A stretch of 64,000 bases of DNA from CALKJU01 sp046349355 (GCA_046349355.1 JAXMCM010000022.1:62001-126000); one strand, 5' to 3'; counted from the first letter of the stretch, positions 8,598 to 17,388 are shown. The notes: generated by a model not told the origin, from the letters alone. Translations and numbers: made by a program.

Positions 8598-8627
8598 GGG
8601 ATAGGACGGCTCTGGTCCTATTGTCAA
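8598..8627 (-). promoter_or_regulatory. Predicted sigma-70-type promoter, possibly giving a leaderless mRNA
   Basis: On the minus strand a perfect TTGACA (-35) and TATCCC (-10) are separated by 18 bp, in an AT-rich island of this GC-rich window. The -10 box ends only 8 bp before the ATG at 8589. Confidence 0.5.
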
Positions 8628-8752
8628 GAATATTTTCCCTTACCCCTCCGCCCGGTTGCCGTGGGACAGGTGATCTGGCCGAGGCGTTGCGTTATGCAGC
8701 CCGTTCAGCCCGAGCCTTGCTGGTTGCGAACCCGAAAGCACGGAGCGCCGGA

Positions 8753-9046
8753 ATGAAGGACCTCGCTTCCGTACGTGCCGACCTACGCGCGATGCTGCCG
8801 GAGCTTCGTCTGCGCTATCCGTTGGCGTCGATCGGTGTGTTCGGGTCGTTCGCACGAGGCCAGCAGTCCGCGAGCAGCGACCTCGACCTGCTCGTCGAGT
8901 TCGACGGCCCGATCGGTCTCTTCGCATTTGGGGAGCTTGAGGACGAGATCAGCCGGCGGCTGGGCCTGCCGGTCGAGATCGTCACGCGGGCGGCCCTCAA
9001 GCCGCTGCTGCGTGATGAGATCCTCGACGAACTCGTGCCGATCTGA
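8753..9046 (+). CDS. MNT-type nucleotidyltransferase domain antitoxin (MntA-like)
   Basis: 97 residues, one minimal nucleotidyltransferase domain. The active-site signature GSFARG...SDLDLLVEF is present at about residues 31-50, with the two metal-binding aspartates at 43 and 45. Such proteins are antitoxins of HEPN/MNT systems; in the known systems the MNT partner adds AMP to a tyrosine of the HEPN ribonuclease and blocks it. The following reading frame is a shortened HEPN relative, so this antitoxin now appears to be without a working toxin. The catalytic motif is intact. The start ATG was chosen because it gives the family's usual length; longer in-frame upstream starts would add an unrelated tail. 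Confidence 0.85.
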   Translation: MKDLASVRADLRAMLPELRLRYPLASIGVFGSFARGQQSASSDLDLLVEFDGPIGLFAFGELEDEISRRLGLPVEIVTRAALKPLLRDEILDELVPI

Positions 9047-9162
9047 GCAAGCGCAATCTTTGCCTGCACCTACAGGACATGCTGCAGGCGTGCGAGGCCG
9101 TCGCCGACATACCTTCGCTCGTCCCGGTCCTGCCGCGGATGCTCAAGAACATTGAGCAGTGA
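9043..9162 (+). pseudogene. HEPN (DUF86) toxin remnant with internal in-frame deletion
   Basis: Overlapping the MNT stop by 4 bp is an open frame reading LSKRNLCLHLQDMLQACEAV and ending PSLVPVLPRMLKNIEQ, 39 codons in all. The first part matches the usual N-terminus of DUF86 HEPN proteins, and the end matches their C-terminus (LPxLxxxLxxxL). About 70 residues that should lie between, including the RX4-6H ribonuclease motif, are missing, with the frame kept. The start codon position is CTG rather than ATG. The product, if made, cannot have HEPN nuclease activity. Confidence 0.7.
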
Positions 9163-9163
9163 A

Positions 9164-9190
9164 CCCGGCGGGCGCGAGATGCCCGCCGGG
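9164..9190. terminator. Hairpin between HEPN remnant and iolD
   Basis: A perfect 10-bp inverted repeat (CCCGGCGGGC, 7-base loop, GCCCGCCGGG) lies between the convergent HEPN remnant and iolD. No T-run follows on either side. It is likely a shared terminator. Confidence 0.6.
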
Positions 9191-9204
9191 CCACGTGACG
9201 AGGC

Positions 9205-11052
9205 TCAGACCCCCAGGCGCTGCTTCTTCTTGCCCTCGACGTGGGCCTTGCGGGCGTCCTTGACGCCGGGGCGGGCGCTGATCTCGGGGGTGCCGCACTC
9301 CCACCAGGAGTGGTTCTCGCCGGTCCAGTCGGTCGGATGCACGTCGACGTGGATGACCGTGGTGCGGTCGGCCTTCTTGGCGGCGGCGACGGCCGCCTCG
9401 AGGTCACCGATGCTCTTCACCCGCACGCCGATCGCCCCCATCGATTCGGCGTGCTTGGCGAAGTCGACGCGGAACGGCTCGACTGCCAGCTTGCAGGTCT
9501 CGATCGAGTTGTTGAAGCTCGGCACGCCCTTGGCGCGCTGCAGGCGGTCGATGACGAGGAAGCCGCCATTGTCGGCGACGACGACGATCAGCTTCATGCC
9601 GGTCAGCACGGAGCTGTAGATGTCGGAGTTCATCAGCAGGTAGCTGCCGTCGCCGACCATCACGAAGACCTCGCGGGAGGGATCGGCCATCTTGGCCCCC
9701 CACCCGCCGGCGACCTCGTAGCCCATGCAGGAGAAGCCGAACTCGCAGTCGAACGTGCCGATGCCCTTGGCCTTCCAGTTCATCTCGAGCTCGCCCGGCA
9801 TGCCGCCGGCAGCGGTCAGCGCCAGGTCACGCGGGCCGGCCAGCCGGTTCACCGCGCCGACGACGTGGGCGTAGGTCGGCAGCTCGGCGTTGGTCGGGCC
9901 CGAGCGGCGGTCGATGTAGGCGTTCCACTCGGCGAACAGCTCCTTGCCGCGCTTGATCCAGCCGGCGGGTGCGGCCCAGCTGCCGAGGGCGGCGCCCAGC
10001 TCCTCGAGCGAGGCCTTGGCGTCGCCGACGACCGGCAGGCTCATGTGCTTGCGGGCGTCGAAGCGGGCGGCGTTGATGCCGATGAAGCGGGCGTCGTCGG
10101 CGAACAGCGTCCAGGAGCCGGTGGTGAAGTCCTGCAGGCGGGTGCCGACGGCCAGGATGACGTCGGCCTCGGCGGCGAGGTCGTTGGCCGAGCTCGCCCC
10201 CATGATGCCGATGGGCCCGACATGCATCGGGTGGTCGTGGAGGATCGAGGTCTTGCCGTTGAGGGTCTCGCCGACCGGGATGCGGTGCTTCGTGGCGAAC
10301 TCGGACAGGACCGTCTCGGCCTCGCTGTAGCGCACGCCGCCGCCGCAGATGATCAGCGGCTTCTTCGCGGTCTTGAGCAGCGCCGCGGCATCCTCGAGCT
10401 GGCGGACGTCGGGCCGGGCGCGGGGGATGCGGTGGACCGTCTCCGCGAAGAAGCGCTCCGGATAGTCGAAGGCCTCGGCCTGCACGTCCTGGCACATGCC
10501 GATGAAGGCCGGGCCGCAGTCGGCCGGGTCCAGCATCATGCCCAGCGCCTGCGGCAGGCTCTGCAGGATCTGCTCGGGCCGGGTGATGCGGTCCCAGTAG
10601 CGCACGACGGGCTTGAAGGCGTCGTTCACCGACAGGGTCGGGTCGTTGAAGTGCTCGACCTGCTGCAGCACCGGGTCGGGCAGGCGGGTGACGTAGTAGT
10701 CGCCGGACAGCAGCAGCAGCGGCAGGCGGTTGGTGTGGGCGACGGCGGCGGCGGTGACCATGTTGGTCGCACCCGGGCCGATCGAGCTGGTGGCGATCAT
10801 GATCTGGCGGCGGCGGCGCGCCTTGTTGAAGGCGATGGCGGCCAGCGCCATCGACTGCTCGTTCTGGCCGCGCCAGGTCGGCATCGTGTCCTTGACCGCC
10901 TCCAGCGCCTCGCTGAGGCAGGTGACGTTGCCGTGGCCGAAGATCGCGAACACGCCGGGGAACAGGGGCTCGACCTTGCCGTCGATCTCGGTCTTCTGCG
11001 CGCACAGCCAGCGCACCAGCGCCTGCGCCATCGTCAGTCGCACGGTCTTCAT
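9205..11052 (-). CDS. iolD: 3D-(3,5/4)-trihydroxycyclohexane-1,2-dione acylhydrolase (IolD)
   Basis: 615 residues from ATG with GGGAAGGGCG upstream. IolD is the thiamine-diphosphate enzyme that opens the inositol-derived ring to 5-deoxy-glucuronate. The protein shows the three-domain ThDP fold: an N-terminal PYR domain (GHGNV, RGQNEQSMALAAI with the catalytic Glu, and TSSIGPGATN), a central Rossmann-like domain (GGGVRYSEAE), and a C-terminal PP domain with GDGSYLLMNSDIYSS. QNEQSMA and GHSWWECGTPE near the end are typical of IolD. Length fits the family. It stands alone here; iolE, iolB and iolC are not in the window, and iolG lies about 8 kb away on the other strand. Confidence 0.93.
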   Translation of the reverse strand: MKTVRLTMAQALVRWLCAQKTEIDGKVEPLFPGVFAIFGHGNVTCLSEALEAVKDTMPTWRGQNEQSMALAAIAFNKARRRRQIMIATSSIGPGATNMVTAAAVAHTNRLPLLLLSGDYYVTRLPDPVLQQVEHFNDPTLSVNDAFKPVVRYWDRITRPEQILQSLPQALGMMLDPADCGPAFIGMCQDVQAEAFDYPERFFAETVHRIPRARPDVRQLEDAAALLKTAKKPLIICGGGVRYSEAETVLSEFATKHRIPVGETLNGKTSILHDHPMHVGPIGIMGASSANDLAAEADVILAVGTRLQDFTTGSWTLFADDARFIGINAARFDARKHMSLPVVGDAKASLEELGAALGSWAAPAGWIKRGKELFAEWNAYIDRRSGPTNAELPTYAHVVGAVNRLAGPRDLALTAAGGMPGELEMNWKAKGIGTFDCEFGFSCMGYEVAGGWGAKMADPSREVFVMVGDGSYLLMNSDIYSSVLTGMKLIVVVADNGGFLVIDRLQRAKGVPSFNNSIETCKLAVEPFRVDFAKHAESMGAIGVRVKSIGDLEAAVAAAKKADRTTVIHVDVHPTDWTGENHSWWECGTPEISARPGVKDARKAHVEGKKKQRLGV

Positions 11053-11126
11053 CGCCCTTCCCCCCTGTCGGCCCGGTCGGCGCGGAAGATACCGGCCGGT
11101 GGCCGCGGCGTGAAGGGTGCCCGGGC

Positions 11127-12053
11127 TCAGCGCAGGTGCACGCTCTCGGCGAGGCTCACCATCTGCGCCTCGTCGCCGGCGAAGCTGGCGGCGTCGCCGA
11201 TGCCGACGATGCGGATGTACCCTTTCTCGCCGACGACCAGCCACTGGACGATGTCGACCGGCGTGCCCGAGCGCGGATCGGTGCCGTGCGCCCGCACCCG
11301 CACCGCCGGCGCCCCGCTCAGGAGCACCTTCTCGGGCTGGTCGACGGACAGGGTGCCGAAGCCGACGATGGTGCGCACCGCCGTCATCGCCATCGCCTCG
11401 TGCTCGGTGTGGACGGGTGCCGTGCCGAGCGAGGCGGCGACGATGACGAAGGGCCGCACGCCCGGTGTCATCGTGCCGTCGGGCGTGAACATCGCGGCGC
11501 TGCCGCCGAGCACCCCGGCCAGGCGGAAGTCGGGCGTCTCGGTGACGGTGAAGGGCAGGCCGGCGATGCGGTCGGCGGCACTGGCGCCGCCGACGACGAT
11601 GCTGGCCAGGGCCGTGCGGATTTCCTCGCCGGACAGCGGCGGCTCGGCACCCTGCGGCACGCTGACCGAGACCATGCCGGTGAAGGCCGGGTTGCGGAAT
11701 ACCAGCATCCACTTGTCGACGACGGCCGCACCCTCGCGCTGGGTGCCGACCATCAGCTGGCCCTCCGCACCGGCAACCTCGAAAGGCTCGCGGCCGGTGA
11801 CGGTGATGCCCTTGCCGGCGAGCTCCTCGTCGCTCAGGCCCGGGACGAGCTGGTCCCAGGCGGCGGCCGGCAGCTCGACGAACAGCATGCTGGCGCCGCG
11901 CGCCGGATCCTGGAAGCCGGTGAAGCGCTCGGCCGGGGAGAACCCGGCCGGCGGGACGAGGCCGAAGGCGCTGCCCTTGGGCGTCACCGTCTCCGCCGCC
12001 ATGGCCGGCGGCGCCAGCAGCAGTCCGAGCAGCAGCATCGTCATCCAGCGCAT
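11127..12053 (-). CDS. Secreted hypothetical protein
   Basis: 308 residues from the ATG at 12053, chosen over an upstream GTG because GGGAGA stands before it and a clear signal peptide follows (MRWMTMLLLGLLLAPPAMAA). The mature protein is rich in beta-forming residues and has two repeated-looking halves, each with a 'VVxKWMLVFRNPAFTGMVSVSVP'-type strand and a (V)xIVQWLVVGEKGYIRIVGIG strand, which resembles periplasmic lipoprotein-like beta folds. I do not recognise the family. It lies 74 bp upstream of iolD on the same strand but nothing links it to inositol use. Confidence 0.75.
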   Translation of the reverse strand: MRWMTMLLLGLLLAPPAMAAETVTPKGSAFGLVPPAGFSPAERFTGFQDPARGASMLFVELPAAAWDQLVPGLSDEELAGKGITVTGREPFEVAGAEGQLMVGTQREGAAVVDKWMLVFRNPAFTGMVSVSVPQGAEPPLSGEEIRTALASIVVGGASAADRIAGLPFTVTETPDFRLAGVLGGSAAMFTPDGTMTPGVRPFVIVAASLGTAPVHTEHEAMAMTAVRTIVGFGTLSVDQPEKVLLSGAPAVRVRAHGTDPRSGTPVDIVQWLVVGEKGYIRIVGIGDAASFAGDEAQMVSLAESVHLR

Positions 12054-12209
12054 CGGCGCGTCTCCCTCGGGGCGCGGCACCATCTAGCCCGAAGGCCCGG
12101 CGCCGACGAGACCGGCGCATGGCCGACCTGCGGCCCCGGGGCTTTTCCGCAGCGCAGCATCGACCCATCCTCGGACGTCAACCGCTGGCCACCGCCGAAG
12201 TCTCCCGCC

Positions 12210-13106
12210 TTGAAGCCGCTCCATCTTGCCGCCGGCATCCTCATGGCCTTCGTCTGGGGCATCCAGCTCGTCGCCGTGAAGCTGGGTGCGTCCGAGCTGC
12301 CGCCGCTGCTGATGGTCGGGCTGCGCTTCACGCTCATCGCCCTGCTGCTGGTGCCGCTGGCGCGCCTGCCGCCGGCCGGGGCGCTGCGCACGGTGGTGCT
12401 GATCGCCACCTTCTCGGGCGGGCTGCACTTCGCGCTGGTCTATCTCGCCATCGACCGGCTGGACGCCGCCACCGGGGCGATCTGCTACCAGCTCGGCACC
12501 CCGATCACCGTGCTGGTCGCCTGGGCCTGGCTCGGCGACCGGATGACGCCGCTCGCCATCGCCGGCATGGCGGTGGCGTTCTCGGGTGTGCTGCTGCTGA
12601 TCGGCATGCCGGGCGGGCATGTCGACCATACCGGTGTCGGGCTGATGCTGCTGGCGGTGCTGGCCTTCGCCGTCGGCACGGCGCTGACCAAGAAGCACGG
12701 GCCGTTCCACCCGACCGGGCTCAATGCCTGGACGGCGGTGGTGGCGGCGCCGCAGATCCTGCTGGTCTCGGCCTTCGTCGAGCACGGCCAGGTCGCGGCG
12801 GTGCAGCAGGCCAGCTGGGTCGCCTGGGGGGCGGTCGTCTACACCGCCCTCAGCGGCGGCATCCTCGGCTTCTCGCTGTGGTACTGGCTGCTCGGCAAGT
12901 ACCCGGTCAGCCGGGTGGTGCCGTTCACCCTCCTCGCGCCGGTGTTCTCGATCCTCGGCGGGATGCTGGTGCTGGGCGAGCGCCCCGGGCTCGGCGTCTG
13001 GCTGGGCGGTGCCCTGGTGCTGGGCGGCGTCGGCATCGTCCAGGCGGCGGGCAGCCGGCACCGCGCCGTCCCCGCCGCCACGGGCGAGGCCCGCTCGCGC
13101 GCTTGA
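12210..13106 (+). CDS. DMT superfamily transporter (EamA domain)
   Basis: 298 residues from a TTG start; no ATG lies close to the first helix except one inside it at 12243, which would cut helix 1. Ten hydrophobic helices in two EamA repeats are visible (about residues 3-140 and 150-290), with GAICYQLGTPITVLVAWAWLGDR closing the first and VSRVVPFTLLAPVFSILGGMLVLGER closing the second, the typical EamA signature. This is an inner-membrane exporter of metabolites or amino acids (RhtA/YdcZ-like). It is divergent from the secreted protein gene across 156 bp. The substrate is unknown. Confidence 0.85.
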   Translation: MKPLHLAAGILMAFVWGIQLVAVKLGASELPPLLMVGLRFTLIALLLVPLARLPPAGALRTVVLIATFSGGLHFALVYLAIDRLDAATGAICYQLGTPITVLVAWAWLGDRMTPLAIAGMAVAFSGVLLLIGMPGGHVDHTGVGLMLLAVLAFAVGTALTKKHGPFHPTGLNAWTAVVAAPQILLVSAFVEHGQVAAVQQASWVAWGAVVYTALSGGILGFSLWYWLLGKYPVSRVVPFTLLAPVFSILGGMLVLGERPGLGVWLGGALVLGGVGIVQAAGSRHRAVPAATGEARSRA

Positions 13107-13161
13107 CGCCGCCGCCGGCGCGCCGACACGATCCGCCCCGGAACCGCGGCGGGAGAAGGCG

Positions 13162-15528
13162 ATGGGCGAGATGCTGATGGGCCGGCCGGTCCGCCGCAAG
13201 GAGGACCAGCGCTTCGTCACCGGCACCGGCCGCTACGTCGCCGACATCGCCCTGCCGCGCGAGACGGTGGGCGTCGTCGTCCGCTCCGACCGGGCGCATG
13301 CCGAGCTGGTGGCGGTCGACACCGCCGCGGCAGCGGGGATGCCGGGCGTGCTGGGTGTCTGGACCGGCGCCGATCTCGAGGCCGCCGGCGTCGGCACCCT
13401 GCCCTGCGGCTGGATGGTGCAGTCGAAGGACGGCACGCCGATGGCGCAGCCGCCGCATCCGGCGCTGGCGGTCGGCCGGGTCCGGCATGTCGGCGACCCG
13501 GTGGCGTTCGTCGTGGCGACGACGCGGGCCGAGGCGCTGGCGGCCGCCGAGGCGGTGGCCGTGAGCTACGCGCCGCTGTCCCCGGTCACCGACCTCGCCT
13601 CGGCCGTGACGCCCGCGGCACCGCAGCTCTGGCCGCAGGCGCCGGGCAACCTCTGCTACGACTGGGAGGTCGGCGACGCCGCGGCGGTCGAGGCAGCCTT
13701 CCGGCAGGCGCACCACGTCACCACGCTGACGCTGGTCAACAACCGCATCAACGCCTCGCCCATGGAGACGCGCGGCACCATCGGCGACTGGGATCCCGGC
13801 ACGCAGCGGCTGACGCTCTACACCTCCAACCAGAACCCGCACATCATCCGCGTGCTGCTGGCGCTGACCACGCTGAAGCTGTCGGAGGAGAAGATCCGCG
13901 TCGTCTCGCCCGACGTCGGCGGCGGCTTCGGCATGAAGATCTACCACTATGCCGAGGAGGTGCTGGTCGGCTTCGCCGCGATGCGGCTGGGCCGGCCGGT
14001 CAAGTGGATCGCCGACCGGACGGAAGCCTATCTCAGCGACACCTGGGCCCGCGACCACCTGACGACGGCATCGCTGGCGTTGGACCGCGACGGCGTCGTC
14101 ACCGGGCTGAAGGTCGACACGCTGGCCAACATGGGCGCCTATCTCTCGACCTTCGCCACGGCGATCCCGAGCTTCTTCTACGCCAACCCGCTGCCCGGCC
14201 CCTACAAGGTGCGGGCGGTGCACTGCCGGGTCCGGGCGGTGTTTACCAACACGGTCCCGGTCGACGCCTATCGCGGTGCCGGCCGGCCCGAGGCGACCTA
14301 CCTGCTGGAGCGGCTGATGGACGCCGCGGCACGCGAGACCGGCATCGACCGGATCGAGCTGCGCCGGCGCAACCTGATCCCCGAGGACGCCTTCCCCTAC
14401 AAGACGCCGCTCTTGTGGACCTACGACACCGGCCGGTTCCATGCGCTGCTCGACCGGGCGCTGGAGGTGGCGGACCATGCCGGGTTCGCCGCGCGGCAGG
14501 CGGCGAGCGAGGTGAAAGGCCTGCGGCGCGGCTTCGGACTCGCCTACTACATGGAGGCCTGCGGCATGGGGCCCTCCAAGATGCTCAAGGAGCATGGCTG
14601 CGCCGCCGGGCAGTACGAGGTCGGCCACGTCCGGGTGAATCCGACGGGCACGGTGACGGTGCTGACCGGCAGCCACACCCACGGCCAGGGCCACGAGACG
14701 GTCTACGCCCAGATCGTCGCCGACCGGCTGGGCGTGCCGTTCGACCGGATCGAGATCGTCCACGGCGACACCGACCGGGTCGCCTACGGCATCGGCACCT
14801 ACGGCTCGCGCTCGCTGGCGCTGGGCGGCTCGGCGCTGCTGATGTCGGTCGACAAGGTGATCGAGAAGGGCCGCAAGATCGCGGCACACCTGCTCGAGGC
14901 CGACGTCGCCGACGTGCGCTTCGAGTCAGGCCGCTTCACGGTGGCCGGCACCGACCTGTCGACCGGCTTCGCCGAGGTCGTGCACGCTGCCTACAACCCG
15001 TGGAACTATCCGCTCGACAGGCTGGAGCCGGGGCTCGAGGAGACCAGCTACTTCGACCCGCCCGACTTCACCTTCCCCTATGGCTGCCACCTGTGCGAGG
15101 TCGAGGTCGACCCGGAGACCGGGACAACACGGGTCGACCGGTTCGTCGCGGTCGACGATTTCGGCCGGCAGATCAATCCGATGATCGTGGCGGGCCAGCT
15201 CCATGGCGGCATCGCCCAGGGCATCGGCCAGGCCCTGCTCGAGCTCGGGACGCACGATCCCGAGACCGGCCAGCTGCTGTCCGGCTCGTTCATGGACTAC
15301 GCCATGCCGCGGGCGAGCGACGTGCCGCCGGTGACCACCGCGTCGCTGGAGACGCCCTGCCGCAACAACCCGCTGGGCGTGAAGGGCTGCGGCGAGGCCG
15401 GGGCGATCGCCGGCCCGGCGGCGGTGGTCAGTGCCGTGCTGGACGCGCTGGGACCGCTCGGGGTCACCAGCATCGACATGCCGGTGACGTCCGAGCGGGT
15501 GTGGAAGGCGCTGCAGGCAAGGGCCTGA
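13162..15528 (+). CDS. Xanthine dehydrogenase/CO dehydrogenase family molybdopterin-binding subunit
   Basis: 788 residues from ATG with GGGAGAAGGC upstream. This is the large, molybdenum-cofactor-binding subunit of the xanthine oxidase family: RRKEDQRFVTGTGRYVADI at the N-terminus, GGGFGMK near residue 253, the active-site loop VDAYRGAGRPEATYLLER near 372-389, HTHGQGHETVYAQ near 510 and GVKGCGEAGAIAGPAAV near 738-754 with the catalytic Glu. The active-site loop AYRGAGR is of the 'form II' type, not the AYRCSFR of true CO dehydrogenases. The medium FAD and small iron-sulfur subunits are absent from both sides, so partners must be encoded elsewhere. Substrate unknown. Confidence 0.9.
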   Translation: MGEMLMGRPVRRKEDQRFVTGTGRYVADIALPRETVGVVVRSDRAHAELVAVDTAAAAGMPGVLGVWTGADLEAAGVGTLPCGWMVQSKDGTPMAQPPHPALAVGRVRHVGDPVAFVVATTRAEALAAAEAVAVSYAPLSPVTDLASAVTPAAPQLWPQAPGNLCYDWEVGDAAAVEAAFRQAHHVTTLTLVNNRINASPMETRGTIGDWDPGTQRLTLYTSNQNPHIIRVLLALTTLKLSEEKIRVVSPDVGGGFGMKIYHYAEEVLVGFAAMRLGRPVKWIADRTEAYLSDTWARDHLTTASLALDRDGVVTGLKVDTLANMGAYLSTFATAIPSFFYANPLPGPYKVRAVHCRVRAVFTNTVPVDAYRGAGRPEATYLLERLMDAAARETGIDRIELRRRNLIPEDAFPYKTPLLWTYDTGRFHALLDRALEVADHAGFAARQAASEVKGLRRGFGLAYYMEACGMGPSKMLKEHGCAAGQYEVGHVRVNPTGTVTVLTGSHTHGQGHETVYAQIVADRLGVPFDRIEIVHGDTDRVAYGIGTYGSRSLALGGSALLMSVDKVIEKGRKIAAHLLEADVADVRFESGRFTVAGTDLSTGFAEVVHAAYNPWNYPLDRLEPGLEETSYFDPPDFTFPYGCHLCEVEVDPETGTTRVDRFVAVDDFGRQINPMIVAGQLHGGIAQGIGQALLELGTHDPETGQLLSGSFMDYAMPRASDVPPVTTASLETPCRNNPLGVKGCGEAGAIAGPAAVVSAVLDALGPLGVTSIDMPVTSERVWKALQARA

Positions 15529-15541
15529 GGCGGCCGGTGGC

Positions 15542-16816
15542 TCAAGCGGCCGCGGGCAGCCTACCGTCGAGCCAGGCGCGGAGATGGGCCGACAGGTCGC
15601 GGGCGTCGTCGCCGGCCCCGTCGATCAGGGTCGACTTGCGGCGGCGCAGGAACGGCAGACCCAGGGCGTAGAGGCCGGGTGCGGCGACCACGCCGCCGTC
15701 GTGGACGAGACGGCCCTTGCGGTCGAACGCCGGGACCTGCAGCCAGCTGTGGTCGGGCCGGTAGCCGCAGGCCCAGAGCACGGTGGCGATGCCGCTGCGG
15801 CCGAGATCGAGGCTGAGGCGCGGTCGCTCAGGGACGCGCGTCGGCGCCGGTCGCCACGGCGCCTCGGCCGCCGGGCCCGGATCCCGCTCCGCGATCCACG
15901 CATCGACATGGTCGAGCAGGCGGTTCAGCTTGAGGTCGGCAAGCGCGCAGTGGTTGCGCAGCGAGCCCGAGAGCTGCAGCGCGCCACCGCTCACGCCGGC
16001 GACACGGCCGACGATCTCCACACCGTCGTCCTGCAGGGCATTGAGATCGAGGGTGAAGCGCTCGTCCGAGCCGACCAGCTGGAAGGACGGCAGGCGACGG
16101 ATGCGCTCGACGTCGTCGGCTTCGTCCCAGCGCTGGTCGAGCACGCCGCTGCGGTCGAGCCACCACTGGATGTCGCGGCCGCGATAGAGCCGGGGCACGC
16201 GGACATGCTCGCCGACGGCCAGGGTCACGGCCCGGCCGGACCGCCGCAGCTCGCGGGCAAGCTGCACCCCCGACGCCGAGGCACCGACGACGAGCACGCC
16301 GCCAGGGGCCAGCTGCTCCGGGTTGCGGTACTGCATCGGCGTCAGCTGCGCGACCGACGCCGGCAGGGCCGCGGCCAGCGCCGGCACGCTGGCGACGTTG
16401 CAGGCACCGGAGGCGAGGACCACCGACCGAGCCTGCCAGTCGCCGCGACCGGTCGAGACGAGGTAGCCGCCCTCGGCCGGCCGGATGGCGGTGACCTCAG
16501 TCCAGGGCTGCACCGGCGCGGCGATGGCGGCGGCGTAGCCGGCAATGAAGGCGACCGTCTCGGGTATGGACCGGAAGCCGTCGGGGTCCGGTCCCGCGTA
16601 GCCGTGGCCCGGCAGGCGGCTCTGCCAGTTGGGCGTGAGCAGGCGGAGCGAGTCCCAGCGCTCGGTGCGCCAGCTGTTGGCGACCTCGCCGCGCTCGAGC
16701 ACGACATGGTCGATACCGTGCCCGGCGAGGCAGGCGCTCATCGCCAGGCCGCAATGGCCGGCGCCGACGATGACGGTCGTGACCTTGCGCACGGGACCCG
16801 CTCCGGTTGAGCCCAC
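15542..16816 (-). CDS. FAD-dependent NAD(P)-binding monooxygenase-like flavoprotein
   Basis: 424 residues from a GTG only 2 bp after the OsmC stop; a second GTG at 16792 is equally possible and would remove 8 residues. The N-terminus has the FAD Rossmann motif VIVGAGHCG, then VVLERGEVANSWRTERWDSLRLLTPNW, which is typical of flavin-containing monooxygenases and CzcO-like proteins. A second dinucleotide motif, VLVVGASASGVQLARELR, should bind NADPH, and a late ATVLWACGYRPDHSWL fits the ATG-type motif of this family. Cytoplasmic. It is the last gene of a four-gene minus-strand cluster (OsmC, methyltransferase, OsmC, flavoprotein). Substrate unknown. Confidence 0.88.
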   Translation of the reverse strand: MGSTGAGPVRKVTTVIVGAGHCGLAMSACLAGHGIDHVVLERGEVANSWRTERWDSLRLLTPNWQSRLPGHGYAGPDPDGFRSIPETVAFIAGYAAAIAAPVQPWTEVTAIRPAEGGYLVSTGRGDWQARSVVLASGACNVASVPALAAALPASVAQLTPMQYRNPEQLAPGGVLVVGASASGVQLARELRRSGRAVTLAVGEHVRVPRLYRGRDIQWWLDRSGVLDQRWDEADDVERIRRLPSFQLVGSDERFTLDLNALQDDGVEIVGRVAGVSGGALQLSGSLRNHCALADLKLNRLLDHVDAWIAERDPGPAAEAPWRPAPTRVPERPRLSLDLGRSGIATVLWACGYRPDHSWLQVPAFDRKGRLVHDGGVVAAPGLYALGLPFLRRRKSTLIDGAGDDARDLSAHLRAWLDGRLPAAA

Positions 16817-16818
16817 GC

Positions 16819-17388
16819 TCAGGCCTTCGTCACCTCGACGGTGACGTTGGTCGGGTTGGTGACGATGTCGAACACCGCCGAGCGCTTCTGCGACTGGGCG
16901 ACGAGGGCCTCGATATCGGCCGGGCTGGCGTCGGCGTCGATGGCGAAGTGAACCTTGATGCCGTCGAAGCCGTTGCGGACGTCGGCATCGATGCCGAGGA
17001 TCCCCTGCAGGTCCATGTCGCCCTCGATCGTCGCCTCGACCGAGCGCAGCTGGATGTTGCGGTGCTGGGCGACGGCGGCGACGCCGGCGGTCAGGCAGGC
17101 GCCGAGCCCGACGAGCACGTACTCGACCGGCGTGGCCCCCTTGTCCTCGGCGGCGAACACCTCGGGGTGATCGGCGTCGAAGGTGAAGGTCGAGCGGTGC
17201 CGGTGCTGCTGGCCGAGGCCGTCGAACTGGTCGACGGTCGAGCGGCTGTGCGTGCCGTTCTCCCAGGCGGTGGTGGCGCGCCAGCGGAACTTGGCCGCCT
17301 CGGGCGCTGCGGTCAGCGCCTCGCGGGCGCCGAGCAGGGCCTGGACGTTGACGCCATTGTCAACCATCGGCGAGGCCGATGCGTTCAT
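16819..17388 (-). CDS. OsmC family protein (single-cysteine type)
   Basis: 189 residues from the ATG at 17388, which has GGAGAC upstream. The OsmC/Ohr fold is clear: TPVEYVLVGLGACLTAGVAAVA at residues 87-107 holds the conserved Cys98. In peroxide-reducing members a second cysteine lies near the C-terminus; here that place reads RSAVFDIVTNPTNV with Ser170, so the usual disulfide cannot form. The protein may still act on thiols or acyl groups. Its 5' end overlaps the methyltransferase 3' end by 29 bp and its stop is next to the flavoprotein start, so all should be one operon. A second OsmC relative lies two genes upstream. Confidence 0.85.
   Translation of the reverse strand: MNASASPMVDNGVNVQALLGAREALTAAPEAAKFRWRATTAWENGTHSRSTVDQFDGLGQQHRHRSTFTFDADHPEVFAAEDKGATPVEYVLVGLGACLTAGVAAVAQHRNIQLRSVEATIEGDMDLQGILGIDADVRNGFDGIKVHFAIDADASPADIEALVAQSQKRSAVFDIVTNPTNVTVEVTKA

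Noticed and set aside
8590..9204. Mobile element around the HEPN/MNT genes
   Set aside because: No transposase, terminal inverted repeats or target duplication were seen; toxin-antitoxin genes alone do not show a mobile element.
9241..12087. 948-codon open frame on the plus strand
   Set aside because: It is antisense to iolD and the secreted protein gene, both of which have clear motifs or a signal peptide.
13162..15528. Carbon monoxide dehydrogenase large subunit (coxL)
   Set aside because: The active-site loop is AYRGAGR, not the AYRCSFR of true form I CO dehydrogenases, and coxM/coxS are absent.
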